DNA of 64,000 nucleotides, taken from positions 57,648,501 to 57,712,500 of the forward strand of contig CM060899.1 of the NCBI GenBank assembly GCA_030762935.1. The letters run 5' to 3'. Below are positions 57,915 to 64,000 of this stretch, piece after piece. The notes under the pieces are model-generated. The model did no database searches. It was not told the origin of the DNA and saw only the letters and a program-made list of their open reading frames with translations. This DNA is from Hymenopus coronatus (Eukaryota; Arthropoda; Insecta; Mantodea; Hymenopodidae). Position 1 is the first letter of the stretch. Every line of letters starts with the position of its first letter. The position numbers were made by a program, and so were the translations under genes.

Positions 57915-59466
57915 ATATTTGATTTACTACATTCGTATGACTTTCTCTACCCATTAAAACATGTTTATTTAACTTCACGTTACTCTAAATAAATATTTGC
58001 AAAAATGGTTTTATTACATATTTCGATTTTTTAGATACAACGGGAATAGGGCAATATACTAGGCTTAAGCAGTAGTCAAATCTTTTAAGAGATGATAGCT
58101 AAGACTAATTGCTGACCAGGAGAGAGAAGAAGAATGAATAACGACTTCCCATTTGAGAAATGTATATACATATTTTAAAATTGAAACCAATAACAAGGAA
58201 TATCTCGAAAATAGTTACCTCCATTATAAAATGTATATAACACAAATTGTGTATTTTAATGAGATCTGTAGTTTTTGTGTAGTAGGGTTTGTTTATCTCT
58301 TAAGGTTTACCCGTTAGACTTCAGAGACTATCCGAAAAACTCAGGCTATACATCTTATTTGCGATGAAAATATCTTAAATATACCTGTATTATTTTAATC
58401 AAAACAGTTAGAAGCACATTTGAGAAAATAAACATTCCATGTTTCCATGTAAAGAGTAGTTTGGGATGTGGAAGAAAATCTTTTCAAGGAAGCTTCCTGT
58501 CGCATTCTTGAAAGATGAACTTAAATATTAAGTTTGGTATTTAACGGACTTTTTGTTTTTACTTTCTCTATACCTACTATGTACATAGTGTATAGAGAAT
58601 GTATTGCACTCCACCCAAAAATTCGATACCAAGATTTCACCAGAAAGTCGGTAAAGTAACAAACTTGGTATTTAAGTTAGTATCTTCCAGGGATATGACA
58701 TGAAGATTTTGAGAAAAATCCCCCACCCCAAACTACCCTTTACATGGAACTTTTTTTTTTCAAAATTTTTATTTTCTCAAAAATGACTCTAACGATTTTG
58801 ATTAAAATATCGTATATTAAAGATATTTACCTGACAAATAAAATGCATATTTTCTTAGAATAGCCTCTGAAGACTACTTTATTCTGGATGAATTTTGCAT
58901 AACTGCCAAACCGTAAGAGATAGATAAAAAAACTTTCTGCACAAAAAATGTAGAGCACGTTAAAACACACAATTTATGTTATATACATTTTTTCGTGGAG
59001 TCGATCGTTTTTTAGATATTCCTTGTTTTTGGTTTCAGCTTTAAAAAACTTATACTTCTCTCATACAGGAATTTGTCAACTCCTGTACACACAAAGGAAC
59101 TTCAGTCACATAGCAACCGGCTTTTGACTATCACTTTAACCTATGGTACTCCCTTATTTCGCTTCTACTTTCAAGGAAGCAAGTAATAAGACTATTTCTG
59201 TTACTTTTTCTTGATTAGTATGAAGTAAATAGAAGCATAAGCTTTCTAACAATAATTTTTTGTATAGATGTAAAGAAAGTCATGTGAATGGAACACATCA
59301 GATTTTTGAGTTATGCAGTTCACAGACATGCACACGGGTCCTTTTTTAAAAAAAAATAAATATTCAGGGGATCTCAAACATCCATTTTCGGTGAAATTTC
59401 GGCATCAAATTTTGGTATGGAATACAATACTCATCTTCTATATATACTATGTACATGGTAGAGAAA
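57915..59466 (-). mobile_element. Outer HIN-1 element of an opposite-orientation nested pair
   Basis: The left part (57915-58560) ends ACGGACTTTTTGTTTTT. The right part (59308-59466) continues exactly with GAGTTATGCAGTTCACAGAC and ends with a CTATGTACATGGTAGAG terminus. Joining the two restores the consensus without gap, so the insertion caused no deletion. Confidence 0.88.
58561..59307 (+). mobile_element. Inner HIN-1 element of an opposite-orientation nested pair
   Basis: The best-preserved terminal palindrome in the window (ACTTTCTCTATAC, CTATGTACATAG, GTATAGAGAA). Ends TGTGAATGGAACACATCAGA plus TTTTT. About 747 bp; the TGTG block and neighbours are missing between CACCAGAAAG and TCGGTAAAG. 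Confidence 0.92.
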
Positions 59467-59471
59467 TAAAA

Positions 59472-60089
59472 ATCAGATGCTGCTCTCAATTTACATTCTC
59501 TAGCGAAAAGTAAATTCTTACAAGTTAATCAAGATCAACATTTGCATAAATTGTCTTTTTGCATATTTCTTTGTAGGCGCAATGTAAACAGAGGAATAAA
59601 GTATGTTTAAGCGATAGTAACATGTTTTAAGAGTCGGCCACTATATGCCAGTTCTCTTTGCATGGTATTGGGAGAAAAATGAATAAAAACTTCCGATTTG
59701 AGAAAATTATAAATATTGCAAAATTCAAACCAATAACAAGGAATATTTCAGCAATAGTTACTGCAAAGGAAAGAAAGAAAAACAATACGATTTACCAGTT
59801 ATGCAAGTCATCCAGAATGAAGTGGATTTTAGACACTATTCCCAGAAATTTTTAAGATATACCTTTCATCATGAAAATATTTTCAACGTGGTATTTAATC
59901 CAAAATCGTTAATCGTTTTTGAGAAAATCAAACTTTTCGAAAAATGTTTCATGTAAAGAGTAGAGATATTAAGATCTTGAAGATCTTAACCTTGAAAATT
60001 TTCGTATCACATCCTTTGCAGATGCTGAACTTAAATATCAAGTTTGATTTTTAACCGAATTTTCGTTTTTCAATGATGGTGTTCATAGG
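59472..60089 (-). mobile_element. HIN-1 element, cut by SINE-A
   Basis: ATCAGATGCTGCTCTCAATT, ACATTCTCTAGCG start, placed in the A-tract that flanks the 5' end of the previous copy. Runs to TTTTCGTTTTTCAATGATGG. Confidence 0.75.
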
Positions 60090-60388
60090 AAAAATGAAAT
60101 GAAATTGAGTTTTATTTTGAACGCTTTTCAACTACAGTGGTTCTCAACGTCCCATTCTATATTGGGCGTGAAAGACCGCTTAATTTGGCTCAGATGCCTC
60201 TTTATCAGGTTTGAGGTTCTTTTACGTGCCGTAAATCTACGACACGGGACCCACGGCTTTGCTTCCCTTCCGAAGAAAGCCATTCCAAGGACTTTTACAC
60301 CCGAAAGAATCCATCGCCCTCCGCCGAGTTTGAACCCGCGGCCTTGGGGCCAGAGTCTAGCATGTTACTCCTAGACGGCGGAGGACTA
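60090..60388 (-). repeat. SINE-A
   Basis: GAAATGAAATTGAGTTTTAT, ACGTCCCATTCTATATTGGG, CTTCCCTTCCGAAG, ACACCCGAAAGAATCCATCG, B box and head to GACGGCGGAGGAC. A 91-codon plus frame is its antisense shadow. Confidence 0.88.
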
Positions 60389-60465
60389 CTTCTTCTCGTT
60401 TGAGAAAAGTAGGTATTGCAAAATTGAAAACAGTAACAGGGAATATCTCGGAAATGGTTAACTTA

Positions 60466-60509
<44 letters not shown>

Positions 60510-60754
60510 TAGGTATATGTCATAAATTGTGCGTTTTACTGAGATCTGCATTTTCTGTGCAGTAAGATTTTGTTTATCCCTTAAGGTTTACCAGTTATGC
60601 ATAAGTCATCTATAATCAAGAGGACTTCAGAAGATATTCCCAAGAAATTCAGGATACACATTTTACTTGTCTTGTAGATATATTTAATATATAACATTTT
60701 TATCAAAATCGTTAGTGCTATTTTTTTGAAAATTTCGAACAAATTCCCTTTACT
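60389..60754 (-). mobile_element. HIN-1 middle fragment with a 37-bp A run
   Basis: TTCTCGTTTGAGAAAAGTAG to TCGTTAGTGCTATTTTTTTG. The A run (60470-60506) lies where the consensus has an ACGAAAAAAATGTATATG block. Confidence 0.75.
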
Positions 60755-60759
60755 TTTTT

Positions 60760-60906
60760 ACTTTCTCTACACGTATTATATACATAGTGTATAGAAAACG
60801 TATTGCATTCCACCATAGAATTCGATACTGAGATTTCACCGGATATACACGTATTAGGGTCCCCTGTAACCAAAACAAATTTAGAAGATGGTCCGCGCGC
60901 GTGTTT

Positions 60907-60953
<47 letters not shown>

Positions 60954-61629
60954 CACGATAACTCAGAAATGAAAAGTCGGTAAAATACCAAACTAAACAT
61001 ATAAGTTTAGTATCTTCCAGGATGCGACACGAAGGTTTTGAGGAAAATCCTCCCACCCAAACTACCCTTTACATGGAAAAAATTTCGAAAATTTTGATTT
61101 TCTCAAAAATGCTATATTAAAGATATTTACATGTCAAATAAAATGTATATCTTGAATTTTCTGGGAATAGTCTGTGAAGACCTCTTGATTCTGGATGAAT
61201 TTTGCTGGATTTTGTATAACTAGTAAACCATAAGAGATAGACAAAAGCTTACTACACAAAATATGTAGATCTAGTTGAAACACGCAATTTTTGTCATATA
61301 CATCTTTTTCGTGGAGTTAACCATTTTTTAGATATTCCTTGTTATTCGTTTCAGCTTTAAAATACTTCTCATACGGAAATTTTTCTACTCCTGGCCGTAC
61401 AAACAAAGGAATTTCAATCACATAACAACGCCTTTAAAAAGATTTGACTATCGTGTTAGTCTAGTGTACTCTCTTATCCCTTCTACTTACAAGGAAACAA
61501 GTAATAAGACAATTTCTGCAAGTTTTATTTCAGCATAAAGCAGATAGAAGAATAAGTTTTTAATAACAATTGAAATTTTGTAGATACAGATGTACAGAAG
61601 TTATGTAAATGGAAGACGTCGTTTTTTTT
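60760..61629 (+). mobile_element. HIN-1 element, full length
   Basis: TTTTTT-ACTTTCTCTACACG, palindrome TATTATATACATAGTGTATAG, internal (GT)n run (about 60902-60950), decayed 3' hairpin TATGTAAATGGAAGACGTCG plus Ts. Confidence 0.88.
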
Positions 61630-62330
61630 GGCATCAGTTTTTTGATGAAGTCCAATACCTTTAGAGAAAGTGGATGAAGTAATAAACGATATTGGGCAGA
61701 GAAAGTGTTGTGAACGTAACGCATATCCGTAGAAGCAATGCTGTAACGTATGCATTGAACTTCTGATATTAAAAGGGAATGATAAAGCAAAAGGGAAGTC
61801 CTGCGGAACTTGATAAAGACAAAACCGCAGGAACTAGTGCAGTTAGTGTTGAGTAAACTCTGGCCGATGCTATGTCGACTACCACGAGACATGTAAGCAC
61901 CATACACGTCAATGTCTACAACACAAAGTACAAGAGAACGGTTTCGGACATAGCCAATCAGAATGTGGTCACTCCAGAGGTATGTTCAATATCGCTTCCT
62001 CAAAATTATTATGTTCTACACTCTCGAGAAGCTATCCAGTGACATTGTCAAATGGGTTCTTGAGTTTTTACGAATTGTTTGTGCTCTAGCTATGGACTTC
62101 CACATCGTGTTCCTTGTACATAAGTATTATTGTTCATTTTAGTTTTTGCTTGTTTTTTATACGTCTAAAGAGTTATAACTTAAATTTATAATAACTGTCA
62201 CAAAAAACACCAGCTATTGTTGATTACATATGATCAGTTGATTAAGAAAACATCTGCAAGTCTTCCTCTTATTTGAGCATGTTGGAACGTTCGAAATAGC
62301 AAGTTAAAAATATTCTTGCTTATACAATTT
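61630..62330. other. Unassigned sequence
   Basis: A 115-codon minus frame (61560-61907) starts here but overlaps a HIN-1 end and has no domain. Nothing else recognised. Confidence 0.3.
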
Positions 62331-62333
62331 TAA

Positions 62334-62827
62334 ATATTGATTGCGGCTTTACTAAATGATGCGTTAATTTGTAAATTTCCCTTGTTGATTATGGTTTTAA
62401 TAAAGCTTTACTTATATTTTAAAATTATAGATTCATTCATAGCAGTCTGTTAACTATGGTTTTACTAAAGCTTTATTTATTTTTTAAATTATTCGTCAAT
62501 TTTTTAAGTCTGAAGGACTCGTATGTTGACTGTGGTTTTATTAACACTTCACTTATATTTTAAAATTGTATGTTAATTTTTATCTTTCGTCTGAAGGATT
62601 CTTGTGTTGATTATGGTTTTATTAACGCTTTACTTGTAATTTTAAATTATACGTTAATTTTTAACTTTGTCTGGAAGACTCGTGTGTTGATTGCGGTTTT
62701 ACTAAAACCCCACTTATATTGTTAAATTATGCGCTAATTTTTAACTTTCGTCTGGAGGACTTGTATGTTGATTATGGTTTTACTAAAACTCTATTTATAT
62801 TGTTAAATTGTACGCTAATTTTTAACT
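62334..62827. repeat. 80-bp minisatellite, about 7 units
   Basis: TGTTGATTATGGTTTTACTA recurs at about 62334, 62382, 62447, 62523, 62604, 62684 and 62765. The last four are spaced 80-81 bp; the first units are shortened. Units also share TTAAATTATACGTTAATTTT and TCGTCTGGAGGACTCGT. Copies differ by several substitutions, so the array is not very recent. Confidence 0.92.
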
Positions 62828-63153
62828 ATGTCATAAACATTTTTTTCGTGGAGTTGGCCGTTTTAAAGATATTCCTTGTTATTTATTTCAGTTTTAAAAT
62901 ACATTTCTCATACTAGAACTTGTCAACGCTTGGCCACGCAAAGAAACTGATTTCAATCCCATAGCAACCACATTTTAAAACATTTGACTGTCGGTTTAGC
63001 CTAGTGTATTCCCTTAGTTCCCTCTACTTATAAGAAACTAATAACACCGTTTCTGCTAATGTTTTAGCATGAAATAGAAGTATAAGCTTATTAACAATAA
63101 TTTGTTACAGAGATGTAGAGAAAGTCATGTGAATGGAGCACATCAGACCTTTA
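62828..63153 (+). mobile_element. HIN-1 3' third
   Basis: ATGTCATAAACATTTTTTTC onward to TGTGAATGGAGCACATCAGA. Begins exactly where the minisatellite ends. Confidence 0.8.
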
Positions 63154-63780
63154 AAACTAAAACATACTTTAAATGCAAGCTATGATTAGAACGATTAGAT
63201 TTTTTTGCCTGGATACGAACAGCAGCCAACCGTGCATTTTTATAGATAAATTTATATTTCCTGTGATTACAGTTTTGCTATAAACAATCAGAACTCCTTA
63301 TATCATTGAGTGAAAGTTCCAATACAGCTTTTTAAATGTTGAACCCTTCATGCAATTATGCGTGGAAAGTATTTTTGACGTTAATGTTTTGTCTGAAATA
63401 CACACTCTCTCTGAGTAACCTGTAGTTTTTAACATTGTCATTGATAGACTTATTTCCCTGTATCCTTAACAACGGTATAAAAGCATTCGTTGAAGATAAC
63501 AAAGTGAAACTTTCGTGTTATATCTCCGTGCGACAGGATAAGTATTGGTTATTAGCGACTTTACATAGATAAAATGCAGCTTATAAATCAACTTGTGAAA
63601 GAATTGCTTTGCAGGATACAAAGATCCTTCTATTTCATTACATGACGACGATAATGCTATTCCTATGCTTTACTTCTGATTTATTTTGGTTTCCTATTGC
63701 GTTCTAAGATTGTAAATTAGCTTTTTCAATAACCGTAAGTTTTCGCTTGCAAAGAATGTTCAAACATTGCCAAGCTTTTT
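63154..63780. other. Unassigned sequence with a TATA-like word
   Basis: GGTATAAAAGC at about 63474-63484 resembles a TATA box, but no coding frame follows within the window. Otherwise nothing recognised. Confidence 0.25.
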
Positions 63781-63782
63781 TA

Positions 63783-64000
63783 TAGCTTAACGTCCTTTAA
63801 CCTGTTTGGTCACATCGGACGATGAATGATTGGTGAAATGAAGCTCAAATGATCTCGAGGTCCATGGAGCTTAAAGTTACTCGACATTCGTCTTCTCAGA
63901 ATAAGGGAAAACCCCGAAAATAACCGTATCCGGGTAACTCACTCTAAGCGAGATTCGAACTAGCGACCTGTTGTATGTAAAGCTTTCCCACACTACCCAG
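63783..64000 (-). repeat. SINE-C, running to the window end
   Basis: Tail side TATAGCTTAACGTCCTTTAA, body GTTACTCGACATTCGTCTTC, B box GATTCGAACTAGCG, head CACACTACCCAG at the edge. Confidence 0.88.

Noticed and set aside
62334..62827. CRISPR-like array
   Set aside because: Head-to-tail 80-bp units without unique spacers, in a eukaryotic context; it is a minisatellite.
63474..63484. TATA-box promoter
   Set aside because: One TATAAAAG word in AT-rich DNA with no following exon in the window.

Overview
This is a eukaryotic, AT-rich, repeat-dominated stretch with no intact protein-coding gene that I can recognise. The open frames are short (186 codons at most) and most fall inside repeats. The mixture of several tRNA-derived SINE families, mariner-type transposase fossils and a PIF/Harbinger family fits an arthropod intergenic or intronic region. 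I cannot name the clade, and that inference rests on repeat content only.

The dominant component is one interspersed family, here called HIN-1, with about 28 copies or fragments. By my hand-drawn boundaries these cover roughly 21 kb, about a third of the window. A full copy is about 870-890 bp and non-coding. Its 5' end reads ACTTTCTCTA and folds into a roughly 40-nt palindrome. The inverse motif TAGAGAAAGT lies near the 3' end, followed by a small hairpin (ATGTG-TTCCATT-CACAT on the complementary strand) and CAGATTTTT. Copies sit in T-tracts with no longer target duplication. Asymmetric inverted repeats, a 3' hairpin, T-rich targets and an internal microsatellite are the hallmarks of Helentron-associated (HINE/DINE-like) non-autonomous Helitrons, so I propose that class. 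Copies are repeatedly nested in one another, always with the same orientation relative to the T-rich strand.

Other layers:
- Four PIF/Harbinger deletion derivatives (20.1, 37.0, 45.7 and 49.8 kb), each flanked by a 3-bp TAA or TTA duplication. Two or three keep remains of the transposase N-terminus.
- Three DDE transposase fossils (14.6 kb +, 21.1 kb -, 55.4 kb -).
- At least five tRNA-derived SINE families (A, B, C, D, G) and several single tRNA-like heads. Six insertions have 8-14 bp direct repeats, so LINE-type retrotransposition machinery operated in this genome although no LINE is visible here.
- Two older paired repeats (X at 6.4/7.7 kb, Y at 26.2/49.1 kb).
- Two long inverted-repeat elements (25.5 and 54.1 kb), an 80-bp minisatellite (62.3-62.8 kb), a near-identical 504-bp tandem duplication (47.7-48.7 kb) and many microsatellites.

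Layout: 0-10 kb is HIN-1 copies with SINEs and repeat X. 10-16 kb is SINEs and a mariner fossil. 16-18 kb is mostly unassigned. 18-25 kb has nested HIN-1, Harbinger A and a mariner. 25-36 kb is HIN-1, SINEs and a foldback. 36-46 kb is SINE-rich with Harbinger B. 46-50 kb has Harbinger C and D, the duplicated HIN-1 and repeat Y. 50-54 kb is the longest stretch poor in recognisable repeats and the likeliest place for a host exon. 54-64 kb returns to HIN-1, a transposase fossil and the minisatellite. The parts do not form a pathway; they record successive waves of insertion.
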